A stretch of DNA of 13,243 nt, from contig CAAFWB010000137.1 in the NCBI GenBank assembly GCA_900766395.1, positions 1 to 13,243 on the forward strand, written 5' to 3'. Each line of letters starts with the position of its first letter. Position 1 is the first letter of the stretch. Below are positions 4,602 to 11,321 of the stretch, piece by piece. The stretch is from Clostridia bacterium (GTDB taxonomy: Bacteria; Bacillota; Clostridia; Christensenellales; UBA1242). The notes under the pieces were generated by a model that ran no database searches, was not told the DNA's origin, and saw nothing but the letters and a program-made list of their open reading frames with translations. The translations under genes and the position numbers were made by a program.

Positions 4602-6953
4602 ATGAAAAAACAAACTGTTGCTGTTGAAAATAATATTGATGAAATCAATGATTTTAAGCCAAAAAATGCTCAAAAAACTAAATTTTTTATATTTTTTCGC
4701 TATTTTTTGATATTTTTTGCGTTTTACATGCTAAATCGAGCAGGGATTAATGGCGAGGTTTATCCTTTTGCTTTTTCATTTTTGTATGCGATGTGTTGGT
4801 GTAGTTTTAATCCTTTGATTTTGGGATCGAGTTTTATTGTTGCATCATATCTTGCCTCTTTTTCGCTCACGACACTTCTTTGTGCGGGAGTGACAAGTGT
4901 GTTTATGATTATTTGCTACTACTTGCATTTGAAATTTAAAAAACCAATCAAGTCATGGCTTATGGCAATTTATGCGTTGATTTCACAAACATGTTATCTT
5001 TACTTTGCAATATCTCAAAGTGGAATGTTTTTGTTTCCAATAATTTCTGTTGTCCTTGGAATTCTGTTTTTCTTTGCTACTATAAAATTTTTTGAGGCAA
5101 TTATTATTCGTGGATTTGCAAGCAAATTGACATCAACTGAAATCATATGTGGTGGAGTTGTTCTGTTGGCACTGTCGTGTGGCATGGCAACGCTCAATAT
5201 TTATGGTTTTGAACTTATCAAACTTTTTGCTGCCGTTGCAATTTTGCTCGTATGTTTTTGTTTTGATAATTTGACAACTTTGATTGTGTCGGCTGTGATG
5301 GGGGCGGGTGCAATGCTTGCAGCAAATCAGCCAACATATGCTTGTGTTTTTGTCATATGGGCGCTGGTTGTTTGTGTGTTTAAGTTCAAAAACAGATTTT
5401 TGCCAGTTGTTGGACTTCTTGCCATTGAGGCGGCACTTGGTTTTTATTTTGGGATATATGGTCAGTATACATGGATTAATGGTCTTCCTGTTCTTCTGGG
5501 TGCGTTGATTTTTCTTGTTGTTCCAAACTCTGTCATTTCTGAACTCTCTGGATTCTTTTCAACTTCTGCAGATAGGCTTGCGATGCGAAATATTGTCAAC
5601 CGCAACCGTGAGCATTTATCGCGAAGGCTTGGAGAGCTGGGAGATGTTTTTTCAGAGATGAACAAAGTTTTTTGTTCAATGATTAAGGGAGGGCTTTCAA
5701 AAGAAGACGCTCAGGCATATCTTGTGCAAGAAGTCAAAGAACATTCTTGTGAGGGCTGTCCTGAAATAAACACTTGTCACCGTGCAAAAGCGGAAGAAAC
5801 AAGCAAGCTTTTTGACGATTTTGTTACGATTGCATATGAGCGAGGGAGAGTTGGTGTTTTGGATATCCCGCCAAATCTTCTTGCAAGATGCCCAAAAACA
5901 TCGCAAATTATTGCAAACACAAACGAACTTTGCGAACAATACAAAAAATATGCACAAGTTATGACCAATATTGATGCAAGCAAGGTTTTGGTTGCGGAGC
6001 AACTTGGAGGCATATCAAAAATCATGAAATCGCTTTCAAAGGAAGTGTCGAACAATATTTCTTTTGATGCAGGACGAGAAAATAAAATTGCTGATGAACT
6101 TTCAATAAACAACATAATTACGTCAGATGTTGTGATTTACGAACAAAACTATGACATTGTTTCAGCAACAGTTATTGTGCGAGAAGATTGCTTGAATATT
6201 GAAAAAATTGAGAAGATTGTCGGCAAAGTTTGTGGCTGCAAAATGAAAGTATCTGGTTCAATGCAAGCACCAAAAACAGGCTGGATTGTGATATCTCTTG
6301 CCACTGCACCAAAATATGATGTTGTTTTTGGAAACGCAACACAAACAAAGACGGGAAGTGAAATCAGTGGGGATTCATTCTCGGTTATTCGAATTGAAAA
6401 TGACAAATTTATGCTTGCTCTTTGTGATGGCATGGGGAGTGGTGTGAAAGCGGAGCGTGCGAGCAATCTTGCAATGGGACTTGTTGAAAATTTTTATAAA
6501 GCGGGCTTTGACAGTGACACAATTCTTTCATGCGTGAACAAACTTCTCTCAATTGGCAGCGATGAAATATTTTCCGCTCTTGATATGTGCGTTGTGAATC
6601 TTCGTGATGGCACTGCGGACCTCATCAAGCTTGGAGCACCTTGCGGTTTTATCAAACGCGATGGCAAAATGGATATTGTTGAGGGAAGTGCTTTGCCGAT
6701 TGGGATTGTGGGCGACATTCAACCTTATAATAAAAAAGTTGTTCTGGCAAAAGACGATTTTATTGTTCTTTGCACGGACGGAGTTAGTGACTCATTTATG
6801 TCTGAAAAAGACCTTTCTGCATTCATTTTTGAAAACTCTACACTAAATCCTCAGGAATTAGCAGATGCAATCATCAAAAAGGCAGTTGAAAACTGCAAAG
6901 GAGTGGCACTTGATGACATGTCAGTTTTGGTTGCACGAATATTTAGGAATTAG
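4602..6953 (+). CDS. spoIIE: Stage II sporulation protein E (PP2C-type phosphatase)
   Basis: The 783-residue protein has the SpoIIE layout. An N-terminal block (about residues 27-330) is a run of hydrophobic segments anchoring it in the membrane. A central cytoplasmic part (about 330-570) has the family's cysteine cluster, here C383, C386 and C392. The C-terminal PP2C-like phosphatase domain starts near 585. Metal-binding acidic residues are visible: D591 (SGDSFSV), D609 (LCDGMGSG), D726 (CTDGVSD) and D771/D772 (LDDMSVL). LGAPCGFIKRDG and LPIGI also match. SpoIIE dephosphorylates SpoIIAA to release sigma-F in the forespore and works with FtsZ at the polar septum. GAGGT at 4593-4597 precedes the ATG. 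It is monocistronic. A Spo0A-like box upstream fits early-sporulation control. This gene is the main evidence that the organism forms spores. Confidence 0.95.
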   Translation: MKKQTVAVENNIDEINDFKPKNAQKTKFFIFFRYFLIFFAFYMLNRAGINGEVYPFAFSFLYAMCWCSFNPLILGSSFIVASYLASFSLTTLLCAGVTSVFMIICYYLHLKFKKPIKSWLMAIYALISQTCYLYFAISQSGMFLFPIISVVLGILFFFATIKFFEAIIIRGFASKLTSTEIICGGVVLLALSCGMATLNIYGFELIKLFAAVAILLVCFCFDNLTTLIVSAVMGAGAMLAANQPTYACVFVIWALVVCVFKFKNRFLPVVGLLAIEAALGFYFGIYGQYTWINGLPVLLGALIFLVVPNSVISELSGFFSTSADRLAMRNIVNRNREHLSRRLGELGDVFSEMNKVFCSMIKGGLSKEDAQAYLVQEVKEHSCEGCPEINTCHRAKAEETSKLFDDFVTIAYERGRVGVLDIPPNLLARCPKTSQIIANTNELCEQYKKYAQVMTNIDASKVLVAEQLGGISKIMKSLSKEVSNNISFDAGRENKIADELSINNIITSDVVIYEQNYDIVSATVIVREDCLNIEKIEKIVGKVCGCKMKVSGSMQAPKTGWIVISLATAPKYDVVFGNATQTKTGSEISGDSFSVIRIENDKFMLALCDGMGSGVKAERASNLAMGLVENFYKAGFDSDTILSCVNKLLSIGSDEIFSALDMCVVNLRDGTADLIKLGAPCGFIKRDGKMDIVEGSALPIGIVGDIQPYNKKVVLAKDDFIVLCTDGVSDSFMSEKDLSAFIFENSTLNPQELADAIIKKAVENCKGVALDDMSVLVARIFRN

Positions 6954-6969
6954 CCAAAAATTTCTCATA

Positions 6970-6999
6970 TTGACATAAAGGCTCTGCGTATGCTATAAT
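6970..6999 (+). promoter_or_regulatory. Promoter of the small unknown gene
   Basis: TTGACA (6970-6975), an 18-base spacer and TATAAT (6994-6999), only 17 bases after the spoIIE stop. No hairpin separates it from spoIIE, so spoIIE read-through could also transcribe the next gene. Confidence 0.8.
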
Positions 7000-7025
7000 A
7001 ATTTTATAGTTGGAGGGTGAGAAGA

Positions 7026-7424
7026 GTGTTTATTGAAAAACTTTCAAAAAAAGAACTGGTGGATTTCATTAAAAAAATTGGATATGAACCAAAACAAGAA
7101 ATGCCAGATATAAAATTAAACAAAGACGGAGACGCACTTGTTTTGATTTCGTGCGAACCTACAAAATTACAAAAAGATTTATATCAACAAGTTTTGAATT
7201 ATTCAGGCATAGGTTATTTTTGCGACAACACTCCTTATTATATGGGCACAACACTTGCATTGACAGATTTTGATTGCTATGACATTTTACACATGGAAAA
7301 AGAATATCATGATGACTGGCAACAATTCATGTATAAAAAATTTGGCGACAAATATGTCAAAGCACTCGATGCTGCGATTGAAAAACAAAGGCATCGTAAA
7401 CAAAACGAAGGACAAGAAAAATAA
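7026..7424 (+). CDS. Small cytoplasmic protein of unknown function
   Basis: I do not recognise this 132-residue protein. The frame can open at GTG 7017, but that codon lies inside the ribosome binding site GGAGGG (7012-7017). The GTG at 7026, nine bases downstream of GGAGG, is the better start and gives MFIEKLSKKELVDFIKKIGYEP. The protein has no signal peptide or membrane segment. It is mixed alpha/beta with aromatic-rich central parts (GIGYFCDNTPYYMG, CYDILHMEKEYHDDWQQFMYKKFGD). It ends in a charged helix (ALDAAIEKQRHRKQNEGQEK) that may be disordered or bind nucleic acid. It has its own consensus promoter and strong terminator. Placement after spoIIE does not prove a sporulation role. Confidence 0.82.
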   Translation: MFIEKLSKKELVDFIKKIGYEPKQEMPDIKLNKDGDALVLISCEPTKLQKDLYQQVLNYSGIGYFCDNTPYYMGTTLALTDFDCYDILHMEKEYHDDWQQFMYKKFGDKYVKALDAAIEKQRHRKQNEGQEK

Positions 7425-7434
7425 CTTAATAACA

Positions 7435-7464
7435 AAAATATGTGCAAGTGCACATATTTTTTTT
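7435..7464. terminator. Terminator of the small unknown gene
   Basis: AAAATATGTGCA (7435-7446) pairs with TGCACATATTTT (7449-7460) and the T-run continues to 7464. It is nearly symmetrical and could stop transcription in both directions. Confidence 0.88.
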
Positions 7465-7505
7465 AACAATAGTATTGAAAACATTTTTTCAAATATCCAA
7501 AAAAG

Positions 7506-7534
7506 TTGCAAAGCGTTTGTGTTCGTGATATAAT
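7506..7534 (+). promoter_or_regulatory. Promoter of tRNA-Ser
   Basis: TTGCAA (7506-7511), a 17-base spacer and TATAAT (7529-7534). Transcription would start about six bases before the mature tRNA 5' end. The same TTGCAA/TATAAT pairing is seen in the orphan promoter at 11294. Confidence 0.85.
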
Positions 7535-7546
7535 GGCAAAGTTTAG

Positions 7547-7634
7547 GCAGAGGTGTCAGAGCGGTCTAATGTGCTCGCTTGGAAAGCGGGTGTGGTGAAA
7601 GCCACCTCGGGTTCGAATCCCGACTTCTGCGCCA
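7547..7634 (+). tRNA. tRNA-Ser (anticodon GGA)
   Basis: This is a complete 88-base class II tRNA with encoded CCA. The acceptor GCAGAGG (7547-7553) pairs with CTTCTGC (7624-7630), with one G-U pair, discriminator G, then CCA at 7632-7634. The anticodon stem CTCGC/GCGGG encloses the loop TTGGAAA, anticodon GGA, which reads UCC and UCU. The long variable arm GTGG/CCAC is characteristic of serine tRNAs. The T-arm is TCGGG-TTCGAAT-CCCGA. The gene stands alone with its own promoter and terminator. Pieces of its 3' end recur downstream at 7773 and 7832. Confidence 0.97.
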
Positions 7635-7658
7635 AAAAGTCCCGCAGGGACTTTTTTT
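7634..7658 (+). terminator. Terminator of tRNA-Ser
   Basis: AAAGTCCC and GGGACTTT flank a GCA loop (7644-7646), followed by a seven-T run. It begins immediately at the CCA end of the tRNA. Confidence 0.93.
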
Positions 7659-7659
7659 C

Positions 7660-7960
7660 GTGGTTGGGATTCTGCAAGTTAACTTGCATTGCAAACTATG
7701 TTTGTAAAAACCCGAGACCTCGGCTGGCACCCGACGATGCTTGCCCGTCAGTGGAGTCGGCTATGCCGACTGCGAATCCCGACTTCTGGACTAGACCGCG
7801 AAGTGAGGGATCCATATGCATTAGCATATGTTCCCGACTTCTGCGCCATAAAATTTCAACTATGTAGTTGAAATTTTTTTTACTTGAAGTCGGATTCACA
7901 AACTTTGTTTGTTGTCTACGACTGAACCCGAGGTCCTCGGTTGATGTTGGGATTAAATAT
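7660..7960. repeat. Cluster of tRNA-end copies and short palindromes
   Basis: About 300 bases without a credible gene. Direct copies of the tRNA-Ser 3' end lie at 7773-7788 (16 bases identical to 7614-7629) and 7832-7848 (17 bases identical to 7618-7634, including CCA). A near-exact inverted copy is GAAGTCGGATTC at 7886-7897, and GTTGGGATT occurs at 7663 and 7946. Between them are small hairpins: GCAAGTTAACTTGC, GTCGG-CTATG-CCGAC, CATATGC-ATTA-GCATATG, and two CCGAG/CTCGG palindromes (7712-7723, 7928-7940). Short open frames across this stretch change with every repeat and look spurious. It could be decayed integration-site DNA or a tRNA-derived palindromic repeat. Confidence 0.75.
7852..7881 (+). 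terminator. Terminator-like hairpin after the tRNA 3'-end copy
   Basis: AATTTCAACTA pairs with TAGTTGAAATT and ends in an eight-T run. It sits just after the CCA of the copy at 7832-7848, the same placement as the real tRNA terminator. It could also stop transcription from the left. Confidence 0.65.
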
Positions 7961-7961
7961 A

Positions 7962-8381
7962 TTATTTTTGTTTTGATGCTTCGGCATATATCTTTTGTGC
8001 AACTTCAACATCGGCTGGAGCCCAGTCGAGTGTCAAAAGTTCTTCGGGCTTTAACCATTTGATGCCTTTGTGAACATACATATGCATTTCGTGGCTTAAT
8101 AACTTGCAACGATAGAGTTTCATTGATAAATGAAAATCGGGATAATCATATTCAACTTGATGAAAGAAGTCGCCAATTTGAACTTTGATTCCAAGTTCTT
8201 CCATGAGTTCACGAGAAAGTGTTTGATGCGGTGTTTCGCCGACTTCAACTTTTCCGCCGGGGAATTCCCACTTGAATGACACATAGTCATATTTGCCTTG
8301 ATCGCGCAAAGTGCAAAGAATTTCACCTTTTTGGTTTTCAATGACACCTGCAACAGTTGTAATGATTTTCTTTTGTTCCAT
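7962..8381 (-). CDS. Nudix hydrolase, MutT/NudG-type nucleotide pyrophosphohydrolase
   Basis: The 139-residue protein has a perfect Nudix box, G-x5-E-x7-R-E-U-x-E-E-x-G-U, at residues 43-65, with E49, R57-E58, E61-E62 and G64 in place. WEFPGGKVE before it and LDWAPADVEVAQKI near the end (compare the LAPADIPLL region of NudG) place it with the MutT/NudG enzymes. These cleave damaged or non-canonical (d)NTPs such as 8-oxo-dGTP to the monophosphate. An upstream ATG at 8417 would add 12 residues, but the ATG at 8381 is preceded by AAGGAG (minus strand) and matches the family start, so it is preferred. It is the only minus-strand gene in the window and is divergent from the small coiled-coil gene. 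The exact substrate cannot be read from sequence. Confidence 0.92.
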   Translation of the reverse strand: MEQKKIITTVAGVIENQKGEILCTLRDQGKYDYVSFKWEFPGGKVEVGETPHQTLSRELMEELGIKVQIGDFFHQVEYDYPDFHLSMKLYRCKLLSHEMHMYVHKGIKWLKPEELLTLDWAPADVEVAQKIYAEASKQK

Positions 8382-8407
8382 AATAACTCCTTTTTTCTGA
8401 TGTAAAC

Positions 8408-8436
8408 AGTCTAACACATAAATTTTAATTTGTAAA
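8408..8436 (-). promoter_or_regulatory. Probable promoter of the Nudix gene
   Basis: On the minus strand, TTTACA (complement of 8431-8436), a 17-base spacer and TAGACT (complement of 8408-8413) lie upstream of the Nudix start. The match to consensus is moderate. Confidence 0.5.
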
Positions 8437-8505
8437 TAGTTATTTTGAGTTTTTTATAGATATTTTTTGTTTTAATAAAATAATTTAAGTTTTCTTTTAA
8501 TTTGA

Positions 8506-8534
8506 TTGAAAAAATATACTGCATATGATACAAT
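8506..8534 (+). promoter_or_regulatory. Promoter giving a probably leaderless mRNA
   Basis: TTGAAA (8506-8511), a 17-base spacer and TACAAT (8529-8534). A start seven bases after the -10 would fall on the ATG at 8541. An overlapping alternative is TTGATT (8502-8507) with TATGAT (8524-8529), spacer 16. Confidence 0.6.
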
Positions 8535-8540
8535 AAAAAT

Positions 8541-8969
8541 ATGGAAGTTGAGCAAGAAATTATTGAATTGAAAAAACGAATTGAAAAACTTGAAAGCATT
8601 GTTTTGGGCAAGGCGCAATGTGAAGAAAAGCCGGCGCGAGACAAAACAAGGTTTTTGTTTGACAACAAAGTTCTTGCAAAAAACAGGCTTGTTCTTGCGG
8701 TTATAAAAAAATATGTTAAGGAGAATAATCCTGACTTTGAAAAGTTGCAGCAAGTGTTTGACAAGTCATTGCAAGGGTCGTTGAATGTTGTCGAAACCGT
8801 GGAGAATGCGAGCAGAATCAAAGATGCAACAAAGCGCTACTTCATGAAAGATGAAATTGAACTTAAAGACGGCAAGAAAGTTGTTGTATGCACTCAATGG
8901 GGCATTTTCAACATTGTGAAGTTTGAAAAAATTGCCGAAAGTTTGGGCTATATGATTCAAAGGATTTGA
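8541..8969 (+). CDS. Small protein with N-terminal coiled coil, unknown function
   Basis: The product is 142 residues. Residues 1-25 are a heptad-type helix (MEVEQEIIELKKRIEKLESIV), suggesting oligomerisation. A basic middle (about 28-60) follows, then a helical segment. The compact C-terminus has the pattern DGKKVVVCTQWG-x2-N-x3-F-x3-A-x2-LGY. I recall similar C-terminal motifs in assorted uncharacterised bacterial proteins but cannot name the family with confidence. No membrane segment is present. No Shine-Dalgarno sequence precedes the ATG: the 20 bases before it are occupied by the -10 region and an A-rich stretch, so the mRNA is probably leaderless. The gene is monocistronic, with its stop overlapping the terminator. 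The start has no ribosome binding site to confirm it, but the coiled-coil pattern begins right at the ATG. Confidence 0.8.
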   Translation: MEVEQEIIELKKRIEKLESIVLGKAQCEEKPARDKTRFLFDNKVLAKNRLVLAVIKKYVKENNPDFEKLQQVFDKSLQGSLNVVETVENASRIKDATKRYFMKDEIELKDGKKVVVCTQWGIFNIVKFEKIAESLGYMIQRI

Positions 8970-8994
8970 GATGTTTGCAAAAACATCTTTTTTT
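8969..8994 (+). terminator. Terminator of the coiled-coil protein gene
   Basis: AGATGTTT (8969-8976) pairs with AAACATCT (8981-8988) over a GCAA loop and ends in a seven-T run. The hairpin begins on the last base of the stop codon. Confidence 0.92.
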
Positions 8995-9006
8995 ATTTCA
9001 TATTTC

Positions 9007-9036
9007 TTGACAGTTGAGTGGGCGTTAAACTACAAT
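9007..9036 (+). promoter_or_regulatory. Promoter of the metal-resistance operon
   Basis: TTGACA (9007-9012), an 18-base spacer and TACAAT (9031-9036). The palindrome at 9012-9031 fills the spacer, so a bound repressor would block polymerase. Confidence 0.8.
9012..9031. promoter_or_regulatory. Operator-like palindrome 1 (ArsR/CadC family)
   Basis: AGTTGA and TAAACT are separated by eight bases, an imperfect 6-8-6 palindrome lying between the -35 and -10. Half-sites and spacing match palindrome 2. Assignment to the adjacent CadC-like regulator is inferred from position. Confidence 0.55.
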
Positions 9037-9042
9037 AAAAAC

Positions 9043-9062
9043 AGTTGAGTAATTATTCAACT
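9043..9062. promoter_or_regulatory. Operator-like palindrome 2 (ArsR/CadC family)
   Basis: AGTTGA, eight bases, TCAACT: a 20-base palindrome with one mismatched pair. It begins at the expected transcription start. The ten-base string ACAGTTGAGT is shared exactly with palindrome 1, and the two centres are 31 bases apart, about three helical turns. The TCAA/TTGA core is typical of metal-sensing ArsR-family operators. Confidence 0.7.
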
Positions 9063-9077
9063 ATAAAGGAGTATTAT

Positions 9078-9434
9078 ATGTCAAAAAACGAGTATTGTTG
9101 TGATTGTGACATGGCGCATAGTGACATGGTTGAACACGTCAGGGGAGAGATGCTAAAAGATGCGCAGTTTTGTCTTATAAGCAACTATTTTAAAACGCTT
9201 GCGGATCCAACCAGAATCAGAATCGTTTGGGCGCTTTTTAACCATGAGATGTGCGTGTGTGACCTTGCGAATCTGCTTTCAATGACAAAATCTGCAATTT
9301 CTCACCAACTCAGAGAACTCAGAATAAATAATATTGTTAAATCAAGGCGTGATGGAAAAACAATATATTATTCTCTCTATGACGAGCATGTGTCAAAGTT
9401 TGTCAAAATCACACTTGAACATATTATGGAGTGA
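9078..9434 (+). CDS. cadC: CadC-type ArsR-family metal-sensing repressor
   Basis: The 118-residue winged-helix repressor has LADPTRIRIVWAL, the recognition helix MTKSAISHQLRELR and the wing RRDGKTIYYSL. Both metal sites of the CadC class are present. The alpha3N site has cysteines at 7, 8 and 10 plus the pair C59 and C61 (MCVCDL). The alpha5 site is D102-x-H104-x10-H115-x2-E118. Staphylococcus CadC has almost the same numbering (C7, C11, C58, C60; D101, H103, H114, E117). The expected sensor is for Cd, Pb and Zn: it sits on the operator until metal binds. A TTG at 9045 could extend the frame, but AAAGGAG at 9065-9071 fixes the ATG at 9078. The first 20-odd residues are Cys/His/Asp rich. It is co-transcribed with the ATPase one base downstream. 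Confidence 0.93.
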   Translation: MSKNEYCCDCDMAHSDMVEHVRGEMLKDAQFCLISNYFKTLADPTRIRIVWALFNHEMCVCDLANLLSMTKSAISHQLRELRINNIVKSRRDGKTIYYSLYDEHVSKFVKITLEHIME

Positions 9435-9435
9435 T

Positions 9436-11280
9436 ATGGAAAAGAAGCAGATTTTTATTTTGACAAGAATTATTGTTGCCGGCGTTTTGCTTGGTGTGTC
9501 GTTTTTCAACATTGGAAATGTTGCAATCATCGTTTTGTGTGCCGTGGCATACGCACTTGTGGGATATGATGTTTTGTGGCAGGCAGCAAAAAATATTATT
9601 CACGGAAAGGTTTTTGACGAACACTTTTTGATGAGTGTTGCAACCATTGGCGCACTTGCGCTTCAAGATTTTCGTGAAGCAGTTGCTGTTATGCTGTTTT
9701 ATCAAGTTGGCGAATTTTTGCAAGATTTGGCTGTGGACAAAAGCACGGAGTCAATATCAAAACTTCTTGATTTGAGACCAGATTATTGCAATGTTGCAAA
9801 AGACGGCGAAATAATCAAAGTCGACCCAAAAACTTTGGGTGTGGGCGATGAATTTATTGTTTTTGCTGGTGAGAGAATTGCAATTGACGGCGTGGTTGTT
9901 GAAGGTTCGTCAAGTCTGAATACGAGCGCTCTCACAGGCGAAAGCGTTCCAGTTGATGTGAGTGTTGATTCATCTGTTTTTTCTGGTTCAATGAATATCA
10001 ACGGCACTTTGAAAATTAGGGCGACAAAATTATATAAGAATTCAACCGCATCACAGATTTTGGAAGCAGTGGAGAATGCTCAGGAAAACAAGGCAAAATC
10101 CGAAAAGTTTATAACAAAGTTTGCTCGCGTTTATACGCCCGTTGTTGTTGGGCTTGCGGTTATGCTTGCGGTAATTCCGTCTTGCATCACGGGGAATTGG
10201 GGCGAATGGATTCATAGAGCACTTTTGTTTTTGGTGGTTTCTTGTCCTTGTGCACTTGTTGTGTCAATACCGCTATCATTCTTTGCAGGAATTGGCGGAG
10301 CGTCAAAGCAGGGTATTTTGATTAAAGGGGCGACAGGAATTGAAAATTTGGCAGAAGTCAAAACTGTTGCTTTTGACAAAACTGGAACATTGACAAAAGG
10401 CGATTTTGAAGTTTCCGTTGTGCATCCAAATAAAATTAGTGAAGAAGAATTGGTTGAAATATGCGCACTTTGCGAACTGGGGTCAAGTCATCCAATTGCA
10501 AAAGCGATTGTAAATTTCTATGCGAAGCCGCTTGACGCTTCTCGCGTGACGGTTAGTGAAAATTTTGCAGGATTTGGTGTTCATGCAGTCGTTGACGGCA
10601 AAGACGTGTATGTTGGTGGCGACAAAATGCTCGGGCATCTTGGGCTTGAAGCAAACGAATGTAGGCATGAGCATACGACAATTCATGTTGTTATTAACGG
10701 GGAGTATTGTGGACACCTTGTTGCAAACGACAAAGTCAAAGAAGAATCGGAACAAGTTATTCAAGACCTCAAGGGACTCGGAGTTTCAAAAATACTTATG
10801 CTTTCTGGCGACAAAAAAGACGAATGTGAAAGCGTTGCAAAAACACTTGGAATCACAGATTATTCGGCTGAAATGTTGCCAAACGACAAACTTAACAAAA
10901 TCATTGAAGAGAAAAAAGCGGGCAAGGTTGCATTTGTTGGCGATGGAATAAATGATGCCTTGGTGCTTGGAGAAGCAGATGTTGGGATTGCGATGGGTGC
11001 AATGGGGAGTGATGTTGCGATTGGAGAAGCAGATGTTGTTATTATGAACGACAAGACCGACAAGGTTGCCGATGCAATAAAAGTCGCTAAAAAAACCATG
11101 CGTCTTGTCAAAGAAAATGTTTGTTTCACTCTCGGCGTCAAAGTTTTGATGCTTGCACTTGGCGGGTGCGGAATTGTTGGAATGTGGGGTGCTGTTTTTG
11201 CCGACGTTGGTGTTGCTCTCGTTGCAATTTGCAATGCGCTTCGCGCTCTCATTGTCAAAAAGAATAAAAAAAATAAATAA
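9436..11280 (+). CDS. cadA: Zn/Cd/Pb-exporting P1B-type ATPase, no N-terminal metal domain
   Basis: The 614-residue pump carries all core P-type motifs: TGES (167-170) in the actuator domain, CPC (270-272) in the transport helix, DKTGT (314-318, D314 phosphorylated), the SSHP histidine (H352) in the nucleotide domain and GDGIND (502-507). K569 in the seventh helix and D590 in DVG of the eighth mark the Zn/Cd/Pb (P1B-2) subgroup. It exports the metal across the cytoplasmic membrane using ATP. The ATG at 9436 follows GGAG at 9428-9431, inside the end of cadC, with a one-base gap: translational coupling. The frame is open further upstream, but that overlaps cadC in another frame. Oddities: it starts directly at the membrane with no CxxC HMA domain, and GDGINDA is followed by L509 where proline is usual. 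The C-terminus is a lysine-rich tail. Confidence 0.95.
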   Translation: MEKKQIFILTRIIVAGVLLGVSFFNIGNVAIIVLCAVAYALVGYDVLWQAAKNIIHGKVFDEHFLMSVATIGALALQDFREAVAVMLFYQVGEFLQDLAVDKSTESISKLLDLRPDYCNVAKDGEIIKVDPKTLGVGDEFIVFAGERIAIDGVVVEGSSSLNTSALTGESVPVDVSVDSSVFSGSMNINGTLKIRATKLYKNSTASQILEAVENAQENKAKSEKFITKFARVYTPVVVGLAVMLAVIPSCITGNWGEWIHRALLFLVVSCPCALVVSIPLSFFAGIGGASKQGILIKGATGIENLAEVKTVAFDKTGTLTKGDFEVSVVHPNKISEEELVEICALCELGSSHPIAKAIVNFYAKPLDASRVTVSENFAGFGVHAVVDGKDVYVGGDKMLGHLGLEANECRHEHTTIHVVINGEYCGHLVANDKVKEESEQVIQDLKGLGVSKILMLSGDKKDECESVAKTLGITDYSAEMLPNDKLNKIIEEKKAGKVAFVGDGINDALVLGEADVGIAMGAMGSDVAIGEADVVIMNDKTDKVADAIKVAKKTMRLVKENVCFTLGVKVLMLALGGCGIVGMWGAVFADVGVALVAICNALRALIVKKNKKNK

Positions 11281-11293
11281 TTAAAATAATTTA

Positions 11294-11321
11294 TTGCAAA
11301 AATATTTGTATGCCGTATAAT
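11294..11321 (+). promoter_or_regulatory. Orphan promoter, no gene downstream
   Basis: TTGCAA (11294-11299), a 16-base spacer and TATAAT (11316-11321), just after cadA. The predicted start is near 11328. No ATG follows for over 100 bases and the only GTG frame stops after 10 codons. The transcript would cross an almost pure A/T stretch (about 11335-11430) and enter the structured repeat at 11437. It resembles the tRNA-Ser promoter in both hexamers, which would suit a stable RNA. Confidence 0.6.

Noticed and set aside
7553..7867. 104- and 60-codon frames over and after tRNA-Ser
   Set aside because: They overlap the tRNA gene, its terminator and the repeat cluster; no ribosome binding site and no protein-like composition.
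7660..7960. CRISPR-like array
   Set aside because: The repeats are unequal in length, partly inverted, irregularly spaced and derived from a tRNA end; no cas genes are nearby.
9045..9077. TTG start for the CadC-type regulator
   Set aside because: It lies inside the second operator palindrome, upstream of the AAAGGAG site that fits the ATG at 9078.
9334..9435. Longer N-terminus for the metal ATPase
   Set aside because: The extra 34 codons overlap cadC in another frame and lack membrane or metal-binding features; the ATG at 9436 has its own ribosome binding site.
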